Origin: Micromonospora sp. FIMYZ51
GTDB lineage: Bacteria > Actinomycetota > Actinomycetes > Mycobacteriales > Micromonosporaceae
Length of the DNA: 64,000 nt
Direction of reading: 5' to 3'
Assembly: GCF_038246755.1 (NCBI RefSeq)
Contig: NZ_CP134706.1
Coordinates: 5,638,501-5,702,500, forward strand
A program made the translations under genes and the position numbers. Numbering within the stretch: position 1 is the first letter of the stretch; the number at the start of each line of letters is the position of its first letter. The notes under the pieces were generated by a model. The model did not search any database and was not told the DNA's origin. It worked only from the letters and a program-made list of their open reading frames with translations. This document shows positions 54,421 through 64,000 of the stretch, piece by piece.

Positions 54421-55947
54421 GTGGCGAACGGCGGGAACCCACCCATCGCACCGGTACGCAAGTTGATAGCCGCGGTCGTCGGCACCGTGGCCAGCTTCGT
54501 GATCCTCTTCGGCCTGGGCATGACCAGCTGGGCCATCGTGGCGCTCGGCGTCGCCTTCCTGGCGCTGGCCATCGCGTTGGCCACGGTACGCGCCGGCGGT
54601 CGCACCTGGGTGGTGGGCGCCGGGCACGTGCACAGCGCCTCCGAGCCGCCCACCCAGTACGCCTTCGGGCGCTGCGAGCTCCAGTTGGTGATCGACGCCC
54701 CCGGGCTGCCGCCCCGCTCGAAGAAGATCATCGAACCGCGGGTGCCGGTCTCCAAGTGGCCGGCGCTCGGCCAGACCCTGCCGATCCGGGTGGCACTGGA
54801 CGACCCGCGGCACGTCCGGGTGCTCTGGGACGAGGTACCCACCCATACCGAGGCCGGCACCGCCGACCTGCCGCCGGAATACGCCGACCCGCCCCCCGAG
54901 TACGCCGACCACGTCCCGCCGGACGAGGTGCTGATCGGCCAGCAGGCACCGCCGTGGGCCGGCCGGGCACCCGAGGACGACTTCCACGAGCCGCTGAGCG
55001 ATCCCCTCGCCGCGCCGCGCCGCGACGAGCCGGTCGGCACCGTGGAACAACTGGAGACGGTGCGGGTACGCCAGCGTCCGGGTGGACCCGTCGTGCTGGA
55101 GGGGACGGTGGTGGAGCACCCCAGCGACCAGCCGCTTCCGCGCCGGGCCACGCCCGCCCCCCGCACGCCGGCCGAGGAACGAGTCGCGGCGACGACCCCG
55201 GCGGAGCCGGTACCCACCGGGCGCTTCACCGGCCCACCACCGGCCGAGAGCTCCGCCGACGCACCGCCTGCCCCGACGGAGCCGACGGATCAGTTCGATC
55301 CGCTCGACCTGCCGCTTGACGACCCGCAGCCGGAACCGGCGGCCGGCGCACGCCCGGCCCGGCCGGTCAACCGGACCGCGCCGACCGACGACGCGGCGAC
55401 CGCAGCCGACCCGATCGGCACCGCGGCGACCGCAGCCGACCCGATCGACGGCGGTACGCGCGAAGCCGGCTCGACCGCACAGGCGGCGGGCATCCCGGAC
55501 CAGCCGGACGGCGACCGGGAACTGGATGAGGCGATCTTCGGCTTTGACCCCGAGGCCGCCGACCCGGCCGCGCCGATCAGTGGCGTGGGCATCACGCTGC
55601 TGGTCACCGAGTTGCCCCGATCCCTGGAGTTCTACCGGGACCGGCTCGGGTTCACCGAGATCGACCGGGGCACCGGCAACGCGGTGTTGGCGTCCGGGGC
55701 GACCCGGCTGGTGCTGCGGGAGGTAACCGGCGCCCAGCCGGTCAACCGCCGCCTGGTACACGTCAACCTCGACGTCGATGACATCCAGGGTGCGTACGAG
55801 CGACTGCGGGACTCCGGCGTCCGGTTCACCTACGCCCCCCGGGTGGTCAACCGGGGCACCAAGCTGGAGGTGTGGGCGGCGGCGTTCCGTGACCCGGACG
55901 GCCACGGGATCGCGCTGACCCAGTGGCGGGAGCGCGCCGAGGCGTGA
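54421..55947 (+). CDS. membrane protein with long linker and C-terminal VOC (glyoxalase-like) domain
   Basis: A 508-residue protein of unusual build. Residues 12-60 hold two transmembrane helices (LIAAVVGTVASFVILFGLGM and AIVALGVAFLALAIALATV). Residues 75-150 form a small folded region (WVVGAGHVHSAS… RVLWDEVP), and about 150-390 is acidic, Pro/Ala-rich and probably disordered. The last ~115 residues are a VOC domain (GVGITLLVTELPRSLEFYRDRLGFTEIDRG). VOC domains bind small molecules or metals; a specific function cannot be read. GTG start. It could be two ancestral genes fused, since the VOC domain normally stands alone. Confidence 0.82.
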   Translation: MANGGNPPIAPVRKLIAAVVGTVASFVILFGLGMTSWAIVALGVAFLALAIALATVRAGGRTWVVGAGHVHSASEPPTQYAFGRCELQLVIDAPGLPPRSKKIIEPRVPVSKWPALGQTLPIRVALDDPRHVRVLWDEVPTHTEAGTADLPPEYADPPPEYADHVPPDEVLIGQQAPPWAGRAPEDDFHEPLSDPLAAPRRDEPVGTVEQLETVRVRQRPGGPVVLEGTVVEHPSDQPLPRRATPAPRTPAEERVAATTPAEPVPTGRFTGPPPAESSADAPPAPTEPTDQFDPLDLPLDDPQPEPAAGARPARPVNRTAPTDDAATAADPIGTAATAADPIDGGTREAGSTAQAAGIPDQPDGDRELDEAIFGFDPEAADPAAPISGVGITLLVTELPRSLEFYRDRLGFTEIDRGTGNAVLASGATRLVLREVTGAQPVNRRLVHVNLDVDDIQGAYERLRDSGVRFTYAPRVVNRGTKLEVWAAAFRDPDGHGIALTQWRERAEA

Positions 55948-55977
55948 CCCGGCCGATCGCCCGGGTCACCCGTGCGG

Positions 55978-56409
55978 TCAGCCCAGGATCACCCGGCGGA
56001 CGTGCGACGCGTACGCCCACACCAGGGCGAAGATCACGCCCAGCACGAACAGCGCCCAGTGCAGCAGCCCGGAGAGCAACAGCAACCCCTGCAACACCGT
56101 GCCGGCGTGCCAGGCCCAGGGCCGGCGCATCAGCCCGGCCAGCCCGACCGCCGCCACGGCCAGCGCCACCACCACTCCGATCGCCGCACCACCGAGGTCA
56201 CCGCCGACCACCCGGATCGGCTGGATCGCCAGCAGCAGCACCAACGCCTCCAGGGCGAGGGTGCCGGCGCCGAGGCCGCGTACCGCCCGCTGCGGGTCGC
56301 GCAGCCCCGACCGGCGCGCCCCGGGCGGGCGGCCGTCCCCGGCGGTCTCGTCCGGCCCGGAGGTACCCGGCAGCCGCCCGCTCCCGCCCGCGTCGCCCTG
56401 GCCGGTCAT
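55978..56409 (-). CDS. DUF4233 membrane protein
   Basis: A 143-residue protein with about four hydrophobic segments (LALEALVLLLAIQPIRVVGG, GVVVALAVAAVGLAGLM and others). It matches the DUF4233 family that directly follows folC in actinobacteria. Function unknown. The ATG overlaps the folC stop (ATGA). Confidence 0.9.
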   Translation of the reverse strand: MTGQGDAGGSGRLPGTSGPDETAGDGRPPGARRSGLRDPQRAVRGLGAGTLALEALVLLLAIQPIRVVGGDLGGAAIGVVVALAVAAVGLAGLMRRPWAWHAGTVLQGLLLLSGLLHWALFVLGVIFALVWAYASHVRRVILG

Positions 56410-57842
56410 CGCTTCAACAGCCGGCGGGCGTCGGCCACGGTCACCACGGAGCCGGTGATGAGTACGCCGACACCGGCCAGCTCACCCGGCACGTCCTCCT
56501 CGGCCAGCGCCACCGCCGCCTCGATCGCGTCCGGCATCTGCTCGGCCACCTCGACCCGGTCCGGCCCGAACACCTCGGCGGCGAGCGCGGCCAACTCCTT
56601 GACCGGCAGCGCCCGCGGCGAACTGTTCCGGGTCACCACCAGCTGGTCCACCACCGGCTCCAGCAGCTCCAGCATGCTGGCCGCGTCCTTGTCGGTCAGG
56701 GTGCCCAGCACGGCTACCAGCTTGCTGAAGGCGAACTCCTCCTGGAGCGCCGTGACGGTGGCCGCCATCCCCTGCGGGTTGTGTGCCCCGTCCAGCAGGA
56801 TCGTCGGCGCGGTCCGGACCCGCTCCAACCGGCCGGGCGAACTGGCGGTGGCGAAGCCCTCCCGGACCGTCTCCACGTCGAGTTGCCGCCGGGCACCGGC
56901 ACCGAGGAACGCCTCCACGGCGGCGAGCGCGATCGCCGCGTTCTGCGCCTGGTGGGCACCGTGCAGCGGGACGAACACCTCCTCGTACACCCCGCCCAGG
57001 CCCTGCAACGTGAGCACCTGCCCGCCGACCGCCACCGCGCGGCGCAGCACGCCGAACTCCGCGCCTTCCCGGGCGACGGTGGCGCCGACCTCGGCACAGC
57101 GTTGCAGGATCGGCCGGGCCGCCTCCTCCTCCTGGGCGGCGCAGATGACGGTGGCACCGGGGTGGATGATGCCGGCCTTGGCGACCGCGATGTCCTGAAT
57201 CGTGTCCCCGAGCCATTCGGTGTGGTCCAACCCGATCGGGGTCAGTACGCACACCCCGGCCTGGAGCACGTTTGTGGCGTCCTCGGCCCCGCCCAGGCCG
57301 ACCTCGACCACGGCCACGTCCACCGGAGCGTCGGCGAAGGCGGCGAAGGCCAGCGCGGTGGTCATGTCGAAGTAGGTGAGCGGCTCCGCCGAACGGTCGT
57401 CGACCAGCTCGGCGAGCGGCTTCACCTCGCGGTAGACGGCGGTGAACCGCGCCTCGTCCACCGGCTCGCCGTCCAGGCTGATCCGTTCCCGGACGGTCTC
57501 CAGGTGCGGGCTGGTGTACCGGCCGGTGTGCAACCCGAACGCCCGCAGCAGCGAGTCGATCATCCGGGCCGTGGAGGTCTTGCCGTTGGTCCCGGTCAAG
57601 TGGATCGACGGGTACGCCCGCTGTGGGCTGCCCAGCAGGTCGAGCAGGGACGAGATGCGGTCCAGCTCGAAGACCATCCGGGTGAAGCCGCGCCTGGCCA
57701 GCTCGGCCTCGACCTCGGCGAAGGCGGCCTGGTCGGCGCGGCTGGACCGGCCGCCACCGGCGGTTCGACCGGCACCCACCCGGTCGGTGTTCGCCGGGCC
57801 GGTGTCGCGGACGCGGTCGGTGGGGTCTGTGCTGTCGGTCAC
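56406..57842 (-). CDS. folC: folylpolyglutamate/dihydrofolate synthase FolC
   Basis: A Mur-ligase-family enzyme (478 residues) that adds glutamate to folates and, in bifunctional forms, makes dihydrofolate. The P-loop is [12 protein letters not shown] at about 82-93, and the later block [10 protein letters not shown] is diagnostic. The first ~40 residues are a variable extension. The GTG start overlaps the valS stop (GTGA), and DUF4233 overlaps its own stop, so valS–folC–DUF4233 is an operon. Confidence 0.96.
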   Translation of the reverse strand: MTDSTDPTDRVRDTGPANTDRVGAGRTAGGGRSSRADQAAFAEVEAELARRGFTRMVFELDRISSLLDLLGSPQRAYPSIHLTGTNGKTSTARMIDSLLRAFGLHTGRYTSPHLETVRERISLDGEPVDEARFTAVYREVKPLAELVDDRSAEPLTYFDMTTALAFAAFADAPVDVAVVEVGLGGAEDATNVLQAGVCVLTPIGLDHTEWLGDTIQDIAVAKAGIIHPGATVICAAQEEEAARPILQRCAEVGATVAREGAEFGVLRRAVAVGGQVLTLQGLGGVYEEVFVPLHGAHQAQNAAIALAAVEAFLGAGARRQLDVETVREGFATASSPGRLERVRTAPTILLDGAHNPQGMAATVTALQEEFAFSKLVAVLGTLTDKDAASMLELLEPVVDQLVVTRNSSPRALPVKELAALAAEVFGPDRVEVAEQMPDAIEAAVALAEEDVPGELAGVGVLITGSVVTVADARRLLKR

Positions 57843-60457
57843 GAGGGCAGTGCCTCCAGGGCGGCGTCGATGCGGACCAGATCGGCCTCGGCCACGGCCA
57901 GCCGTTCGCGGATCTTGGCCACCACGTGCTCGGGGGCCTTGCCGACGAACGCCGGGTTGTTCAGCTTCGCCCGGGCCTGCCCGGCCTCCTTCTCGGCCGC
58001 CGCGCGATCCTTGGTCAGCCGGGCCCGCTCGGCGGCCACGTCGATCGAACCGCGGGTGTCCAGCGCCACGCTTACCTCGCCGGGCATGGCCAGCGTCGCG
58101 CTGGCCTGGAAGTCGTCGCCGGCCGGGTCGAGACGGACCAGGGAACGGATCAGCGGCTCATGCCCGGCGATGCCGGCCGCGGCCAGCCCGTCGAGCCGGG
58201 CGGCGACCCGCTGGGTCGGGCGCAGCCCCTGATCGGAGCGGAACCGGCGGATCTCGGTCACCACCCGCTGCAGCGTGGCGACCTCCGCCTCGGCGGTGGC
58301 GTCGACGCGGGCCCGGTCGGCGACCGGCCAGGCGGCCGTCATCACCGTGTCCGCACCGGTGAGCGCGGTCCACAGCTCCTCGGTGACGAACGGGATCACC
58401 GGGTGCAGCAACCGCAGCAGCTGGTCCAGCACGTGGCCGAGGACGCGGCGGCTGGCGTCGGCGGCGGGGCCACCGGCGGCCAGCACCGGCTTGCTCAGCT
58501 CGACGTACCAGTCGCAGACGTCATCCCAGGCGAAGTGGTACAGCAGGTCACAGACCTTGGCGAACTCGTACGCCTCGAACTGCTCGTCCACCTCGGCGGT
58601 GACCTGCGCCAACCGGGACAGGATCCACCGGTCGACAGTCGACAGCTCGGCCGCGCCCGGCAACGCTCCCTCGGTGTGCGCGCCGTTGATCAGCGCGAAC
58701 CGGGTGGCGTTCCACAGCTTGTTGCAGAAGTTCCGGGAACCCTGGCACCAGTCCTCGCTGACCGGCACGTCCCCGCCCGGGTTGGCGCCCCGGGCCAGGG
58801 TGAACCGGGTGGCGTCGGCACCGTAGCGGTCGATCCAGTCCAGCGGGTCGACCACGTTCCCGAACGACTTGGACATCTTCTTGCCGTGCTCGTCGCGGAC
58901 CATGCCGTGCAGCGCGATCACGTCGAACGGCTGCACGCCGTCCATCGCGTACAGGCCGAACATCATCATCCGGGCGACCCAGAAGAAGAGGATGTCGTAC
59001 CCGGTGACCAGCACGCTTGTCGGGTAGAACTTCGCCAGGTCGGTGGTCTGCTCCGGCCAGCCGAGGGTGGAGAACGGCCACAGCCCGCTGGAGAACCAGG
59101 TGTCCAGCACGTCCTCGTCCTGGTGCCAGCCCTCGCCGGTCGGCGGCTGCTCGTCCGGGCCCACGCAGACGACCTGGCCCTCCGGGCCGTACCAGACCGG
59201 GATGCGGTGGCCCCACCAGAGCTGCCGGGAGATGCACCAGTCGTGCATGTTGTCCACCCAGGCGAAGTAGCGCTTGGCCAGCTCCGCGGGCTCGATCCGC
59301 ACCCGACCGTCGCGCACCGCGTCACCGGCCGCCTTGGCCAGTGGCGAGGTGTTGACGAACCACTGCAACGACAGCCGGGGCTCGACCGTGGTCCGGCACC
59401 GCGAGCAGTGGCCGACCGCGTGCACGTACGGCCGCTTCTCGGCGACGATGCGCCCCTGCTCGCGCAGCGCGGCGACGATCGCCGGGCGGGCCTCGAACCG
59501 GTCCAGTCCTTCGAAGGGGCCGGGCGCGGTGATGACGCCCCGCTCGTCCATGACCGTCAGGGCCGGCAGGTTGTGCCGCTGGCCGATCTCGAAGTCGTTC
59601 GGGTCGTGTGCCGGGGTCACCTTGACCATGCCGGTGCCGAAGGCCGGGTCCACGTGCGCGTCGCCCACGATCGGGATCCGCCGCCCGGTCAGCGGCAGCT
59701 CGACCTCGGTGCCGATCAGGTGCCGGTACCGCTCGTCGTCCGGGTGCACCGCCACCGCCGTGTCACCGAGCATGGTCTCGGCCCGGGTGGTGGCCACCAC
59801 CACGTCGTCGCTGTACCGGATGGAGACCAGTTCGCCCTCGTCGTCGGTGTGCTCCACCTCGATGTCGGAGAGCGCGGTCAGGCAGCGCGGGCACCAGTTG
59901 ATGATCCGGTTCGCCCGGTAGATCAGGCCGTCGTCGTACAGCTTCTTGAACATGGTCTGGACGGCCCGGGACAGCCCCTCGTCCATGGTGAAACGCTCGC
60001 GGTCCCAGTCGACCGAGTCGCCGAGGCGGCGCATCTGGCCGAGGATCGCACCGCCGGATTCGGCCTTCCATCGCCAGACCCGCTCGACGAACTTCTCCCG
60101 GCCCAGGTCGTGTCGGGAGAGGCCCTCCCCGGCGAGCTGCCGCTCGACCACGTTCTGGGTGGCGATGCCGGCGTGGTCCATGCCGGGTAGCCAGAGCGCC
60201 TCGAAGCCCTGCATCCGCTTACGCCGCACGAGCGCGTCCTGCACGGTGTGGTCGAGCGCGTGGCCCATGTGCAGCGAGCCGGTGACGTTCGGCGGCGGGA
60301 TCACGATGGTGAACGGGGGGCGCTCGCTCTCCCCGGCGGCCCGGAACCGACCGTCGGCTACCCACTGCTCATACCGCCGCTGCTCTACCTCGCCGGGCTG
60401 GTACTGGCCGGCAAGGGTCGGTGCGTCGGGGCGTCGGGCATCCAGTCTCTCGGTCAC
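57839..60457 (-). CDS. valS: valyl-tRNA synthetase
   Basis: Charges tRNA-Val (872 residues). It has HMGH at 63-66 ([13 protein letters not shown]), KMSKS in [14 protein letters not shown] and the editing domain; the C-terminal coiled-coil ([27 protein letters not shown]) is typical of bacterial ValRS. I chose the GTG at 60457; a long arginine-rich frame upstream is opposite the divergent membrane-protein gene and is rejected. No T-box is visible upstream; the intergenic space is only 70 bp. Confidence 0.97.
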   Translation of the reverse strand: MTERLDARRPDAPTLAGQYQPGEVEQRRYEQWVADGRFRAAGESERPPFTIVIPPPNVTGSLHMGHALDHTVQDALVRRKRMQGFEALWLPGMDHAGIATQNVVERQLAGEGLSRHDLGREKFVERVWRWKAESGGAILGQMRRLGDSVDWDRERFTMDEGLSRAVQTMFKKLYDDGLIYRANRIINWCPRCLTALSDIEVEHTDDEGELVSIRYSDDVVVATTRAETMLGDTAVAVHPDDERYRHLIGTEVELPLTGRRIPIVGDAHVDPAFGTGMVKVTPAHDPNDFEIGQRHNLPALTVMDERGVITAPGPFEGLDRFEARPAIVAALREQGRIVAEKRPYVHAVGHCSRCRTTVEPRLSLQWFVNTSPLAKAAGDAVRDGRVRIEPAELAKRYFAWVDNMHDWCISRQLWWGHRIPVWYGPEGQVVCVGPDEQPPTGEGWHQDEDVLDTWFSSGLWPFSTLGWPEQTTDLAKFYPTSVLVTGYDILFFWVARMMMFGLYAMDGVQPFDVIALHGMVRDEHGKKMSKSFGNVVDPLDWIDRYGADATRFTLARGANPGGDVPVSEDWCQGSRNFCNKLWNATRFALINGAHTEGALPGAAELSTVDRWILSRLAQVTAEVDEQFEAYEFAKVCDLLYHFAWDDVCDWYVELSKPVLAAGGPAADASRRVLGHVLDQLLRLLHPVIPFVTEELWTALTGADTVMTAAWPVADRARVDATAEAEVATLQRVVTEIRRFRSDQGLRPTQRVAARLDGLAAAGIAGHEPLIRSLVRLDPAGDDFQASATLAMPGEVSVALDTRGSIDVAAERARLTKDRAAAEKEAGQARAKLNNPAFVGKAPEHVVAKIRERLAVAEADLVRIDAALEALPS

Positions 60458-60527
60458 CCGACAAAGTCTACGGAGCGCTTCGGCGGACCCGACGTGCGCC
60501 ACCGGTGGTTCGCGTACGGTGTCGGCT

Positions 60528-61211
60528 ATGTCCGACGCACATCTCGGCGCCCGCCGGCTCGACGAGGGCTCTCCGCCGGTCGACCTGACCGACGAGCCGA
60601 TCCAGCTGAGCAACCGCGAGCCGGCGGAGACGACCGAACGCCAGAGCGTCCGCAGCCGCCGTCGGCGGGTCGCGATCGTGCTGCTGGCGGTCCTGGCCCT
60701 GGCCGGCCTCGGCGCGTTCGGTGCCTTCGGCTGGCGGATCGTGCAGCAGAAGGACACGGACATCGCGACGCCCGACCAGGTGGCCGGCCTCACCCGGGAC
60801 ACCAGCGAGCGGGCCGTCAGCACCGCCGACTACCTGCGCAGCGGCCTGTCCGCCGACATCCAGTTGGACAGCAGCTTCGGCACCGTCTACCAGGACCCGG
60901 CCGACGAGCGCCGGTCGGTGCTGATCTTTGGCGGCACCACCCTGCTGTGGCAGCCGGAACGGGACCTGGACAGCCTCTTCCGGCTGATGTCCGACGAGGC
61001 CGGCGCGGTGACCGGGCTGCGGGACGTGCCGCCGGGCCGGTTGGGCGGCGTGATGAAGTGCGGCAGCACCAGCGGCGAGGGTGGCGACTTCGCGGTCTGC
61101 GGCTGGGCCGACCACGGCAGCGTGGTGCTGGCCATGTTCCCCTTCCGGCCGGTCGAGGAGGCGGGCGGACTGCTGCGGGAGATCCGCGAGGAGGTCCAGA
61201 CCCGCCGCTGA
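60528..61211 (+). CDS. single-pass membrane protein, paralogous domain to 44775-46361
   Basis: A 227-residue protein. Residues 1-47 are cytoplasmic and charged, ending SRRRRRVA. One transmembrane helix follows ([20 protein letters not shown]), then an exported domain with [13 protein letters not shown] and two cysteines (VMKCGSTSG and [12 protein letters not shown]). The arrangement FGGT, Cys, VC-x3-DHGS, then a leucine-rich end is the same as in the C-terminal domain of the protein at 44775-46361. The function is unknown. The ATG is shortly downstream of the divergent valS start. Confidence 0.82.
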   Translation: MSDAHLGARRLDEGSPPVDLTDEPIQLSNREPAETTERQSVRSRRRRVAIVLLAVLALAGLGAFGAFGWRIVQQKDTDIATPDQVAGLTRDTSERAVSTADYLRSGLSADIQLDSSFGTVYQDPADERRSVLIFGGTTLLWQPERDLDSLFRLMSDEAGAVTGLRDVPPGRLGGVMKCGSTSGEGGDFAVCGWADHGSVVLAMFPFRPVEEAGGLLREIREEVQTRR

Positions 61212-61232
61212 GCGCAGGCCGGGCCACCGGCG

Positions 61233-62459
61233 TCAACCACGATTGACCGGGGTGACCAGCGCGGCGAGCGCGACCAGCAGGCACCCACCGCCGGCGAGGG
61301 CACACACCAACGCCACCCCGTACGCCTCGGCTCCCCAGGTGACGATCGCCGCGCCGAGCGGCCCGAACGCGTAGTGGGTCGCCCAGAACACCGACGTGAC
61401 CCGGCCGAGAAGATGGTTGGGCGTGACCTCCTGGCGCAGCGACAGTGAGCAGATCGCCCCGACGGCGACCGCACCGAGGTACGCCGCGGCGAGGCTGGCC
61501 ACCATGGGCAGACTCCGGGCCGCGCCCACCCCCGCGACGGCCAGACCGGCCAACCCGATGCTGCCCGACCACGTCGCTCCGAAGCCGAAGCGACGCCGCA
61601 GCGGGGCCACCACGAGCGAGCCGAGGACCGTGCCGACGGCCGCGATCCCGAGCACCAGGCCGACCGTCCGTTCGGAGCCGGCCAGGTTGTGCCGGACGTG
61701 GTAGATCAGCACGTCGTCGAGACCGTAGGTGAGGAACAGGAACGCGGAGAGCAGCCAGGTCAGACTGCGCAGCACCGGATGCCGCCAGAGGAACCGGGCC
61801 CCGTCCAGCAGCTCGTCGCGAAGCTGCGCGAGGCTGGTCACGGCCCGCGCGACGCGCTCCTGCCGCAGCCGTACGACCATCAGGGCCGCCGCCGAGACGG
61901 CGAAGCTCGCGGCGTTCACCGCGATGGCGGTGGCGTAGCCGAAGGCGGCGGCTACCACCCCGGCCAGCAGCGGCCCGCCAACAGCGGCGACCGCGTAGCT
62001 CGCTGACAGCTTGCCGTTCGCCTCCGTGATCCGCCGGACGTCGACGAGCCCGGGCACGGCCGCCACGTACGCCACCCGGAAGAGCATGCCGACCGCGGCG
62101 CTTGCCGGTAGCACGAGATAGAGCAGCCAGAGTTGGGGTCCCCACCACCAGGCCACGGGGATGGCGGTGAAGAGCACCGCGCGGACGAGATCACAGCCGA
62201 TGAGTACGCGTCGCCGGTCCGCCCGGTCCACAAGGACGCCCGCGAATACGGCGGTGGCCACGGCGGCGACGCCGGCTGCCGCGGTGAGCAGGCCCATCAG
62301 CGCCACCGATCCGGTGACCTGGAGAACCAGCAGCGGTACGGCCAGCGAGGCGAATCCGTCGCCAAGCACCGAGAGCGTCTGCGCCGACCAGAAGATGGCG
62401 AAGTTCCGGTCCCGCCACAGCGCGCTCCGCTCTCCGACCTCGTCCGCACGCGCCGTCAT
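61233..62459 (-). CDS. MFS transporter (enterobactin-exporter-like group)
   Basis: A 408-residue major facilitator with about 12 transmembrane segments. The cytoplasmic loop motif GVLVDRADRRRVLIGCDL between helices 2 and 3 is the MFS signature. The N-terminal start LWRDRNFAIFWSAQTLSVLGDGFASLAVPLLVL is the pattern of the MFS_3/EntS-like drug and siderophore exporters. The substrate cannot be told. It is oriented away from the rRNA operon, whose terminator lies about 60 bp upstream of it. Confidence 0.92.
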   Translation of the reverse strand: MTARADEVGERSALWRDRNFAIFWSAQTLSVLGDGFASLAVPLLVLQVTGSVALMGLLTAAAGVAAVATAVFAGVLVDRADRRRVLIGCDLVRAVLFTAIPVAWWWGPQLWLLYLVLPASAAVGMLFRVAYVAAVPGLVDVRRITEANGKLSASYAVAAVGGPLLAGVVAAAFGYATAIAVNAASFAVSAAALMVVRLRQERVARAVTSLAQLRDELLDGARFLWRHPVLRSLTWLLSAFLFLTYGLDDVLIYHVRHNLAGSERTVGLVLGIAAVGTVLGSLVVAPLRRRFGFGATWSGSIGLAGLAVAGVGAARSLPMVASLAAAYLGAVAVGAICSLSLRQEVTPNHLLGRVTSVFWATHYAFGPLGAAIVTWGAEAYGVALVCALAGGGCLLVALAALVTPVNRG

Positions 62460-62521
62460 CCGCGCGACGCTAGCTTCCAGCCAGCCGCTCAGCCACGGAA
62501 TTTATACGGGCCGTAAACGCG

Positions 62522-62555
62522 ATTCAGGGCCACCCCGTGTGGGGTGGCCCTGAAT
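62522..62555 (-). terminator. rRNA operon terminator
   Basis: A near-perfect hairpin: stem ATTCAGGGCCACCCC, loop GTGT and the complementary arm, just downstream of 5S rRNA on the minus strand. It marks the end of the rrn operon before the MFS gene. Confidence 0.93.
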
Positions 62556-62562
62556 TCGAAGA

Positions 62563-62682
62563 TGTCCGGCGGTGTCCTACTCTCCCACACCCTCCCGAGT
62601 GCAGTACCATCGGCGCTGGAAGGCTTAGCTTCCGGGTTCGGAATGTAACCGGGCGTTTCCCCTCCGCCATAACCGCCGTAAC
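62563..62682 (-). rRNA. rrf: 5S ribosomal RNA
   Basis: About 120 nt. On the minus strand it begins GTTACGGCGG and ends ACACCGCCGGACA, which pair as helix I. The loop B–C region ATTCCGAACCCGGAAGCTAAG and the loop E region are typical actinobacterial 5S. Ends are accurate to a few bases. Confidence 0.95.
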
Positions 62683-62683
62683 C

Positions 62684-62770
62684 CTATCAACATATCAAAC
62701 AACACCAACACGCTGGTGGGGCTGTTTGTTTGTCGTGAGTTACACAGTGGACGCGAGCAGAATCTTCGTG
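62684..62770 (-). other. 23S–5S spacer with processing stem
   Basis: An 87-bp spacer. CAAACAACACCA and TGGTGGGGCTGTTTG can pair around CACGC, giving a stem of the type cut by RNase III between 23S and 5S. No tRNA is present. Confidence 0.65.

Positions 62771-64000
<1,230 letters not shown>

Noticed and set aside
62684..62770. A tRNA gene in the rRNA spacer
   Set aside because: No cloverleaf, T-loop GTTC motif or acceptor stem; only a processing hairpin is visible.

Overview
The window is a high-GC actinobacterial chromosome segment, most likely from Micromonospora or a close relative in the Micromonosporaceae. This is inferred from codon usage, many GTG starts with 4-bp ATGA/GTGA overlaps, a lone DUF397 gene, the actinobacterial type-2 isoleucyl-tRNA synthetase with a translational T-box, and gene orders such as era–CNNM/CorC–ybeY–phoH and rne–rplU–rpmA–obg. 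Most of it is core housekeeping DNA. The accessory features are one IS110-family insertion sequence, one dispersed intergenic repeat family and several minisatellites.

Layout. 1–8.7 kb (minus strand): era (cut by the window edge), a cytidine-deaminase-fold protein, a CNNM/CorC membrane protein, ybeY, phoH-like, a serine hydrolase, a HIT protein, rsmE, dnaJ and hrcA under a textbook CIRCE operator. 8.8–13.6 kb: DUF4870 protein, hemW, an enoyl-CoA hydratase, a secreted lysozyme-fold protein and a PhyH-type dioxygenase. 13.8–14.7 kb: two tandem GlsB/YeaQ-type membrane proteins. 15.3–28.2 kb: lepA, a DUF4240 protein, an APH-like kinase, rpsT, holA, comEC, a frameshifted comEA, an SDR, degV, a histidine phosphatase, rsfS and nadD. 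28.3–35.8 kb: pepN, DUF397, a zinc alcohol dehydrogenase with an SRPBCC partner, a DUF3618/holin-fold/low-complexity membrane-stress cluster and a DUF4383 protein. 35.8–44.5 kb (minus): obg, rpmA, rplU, RNase E/G and a radical-SAM pair. 44.8–48.6 kb: a proline-rich membrane protein, the IS110 element and plsC. 48.8–62.5 kb: ileS with its T-box, an ECF41 sigma factor with its COE partner, ndk, a VOC fusion protein, DUF4233, folC, valS, a membrane protein and an MFS transporter. 62.5–64 kb: terminator, 5S and the 3' part of 23S rRNA, on the minus strand.

How the genes work together. Ribosome and RNA functions dominate: Era, YbeY, RsmE, LepA, RsfS, Obg, L21, L27, S20, RNase E/G, IleS, ValS and rRNA. 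Three regulatory circuits can be read directly. These are HrcA acting on its own CIRCE, uncharged tRNA-Ile acting on ileS through a T-box that hides the Shine-Dalgarno sequence, and an ECF41 sigma factor predicted to drive its own operon through a promoter-like site upstream of the COE gene.

Most interesting signals: (1) a dispersed intergenic repeat of about 53 bp, made of two half-sites with a GGGCCC core and a TTAAC tail, present five times and three times abutting a minisatellite; (2) the two radical-SAM-associated genes lie in one reading frame split by a single TGA, and the second has no ATG/GTG/TTG start where its N-terminus must begin; (3) an apparent one-base deletion in comEA; (4) the IS110 element with matching 10-bp flanks and a possible bridge-RNA region; (5) two distant genes sharing an extracytoplasmic domain I cannot name. 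All calls come from reading the sequence; no searches were run.
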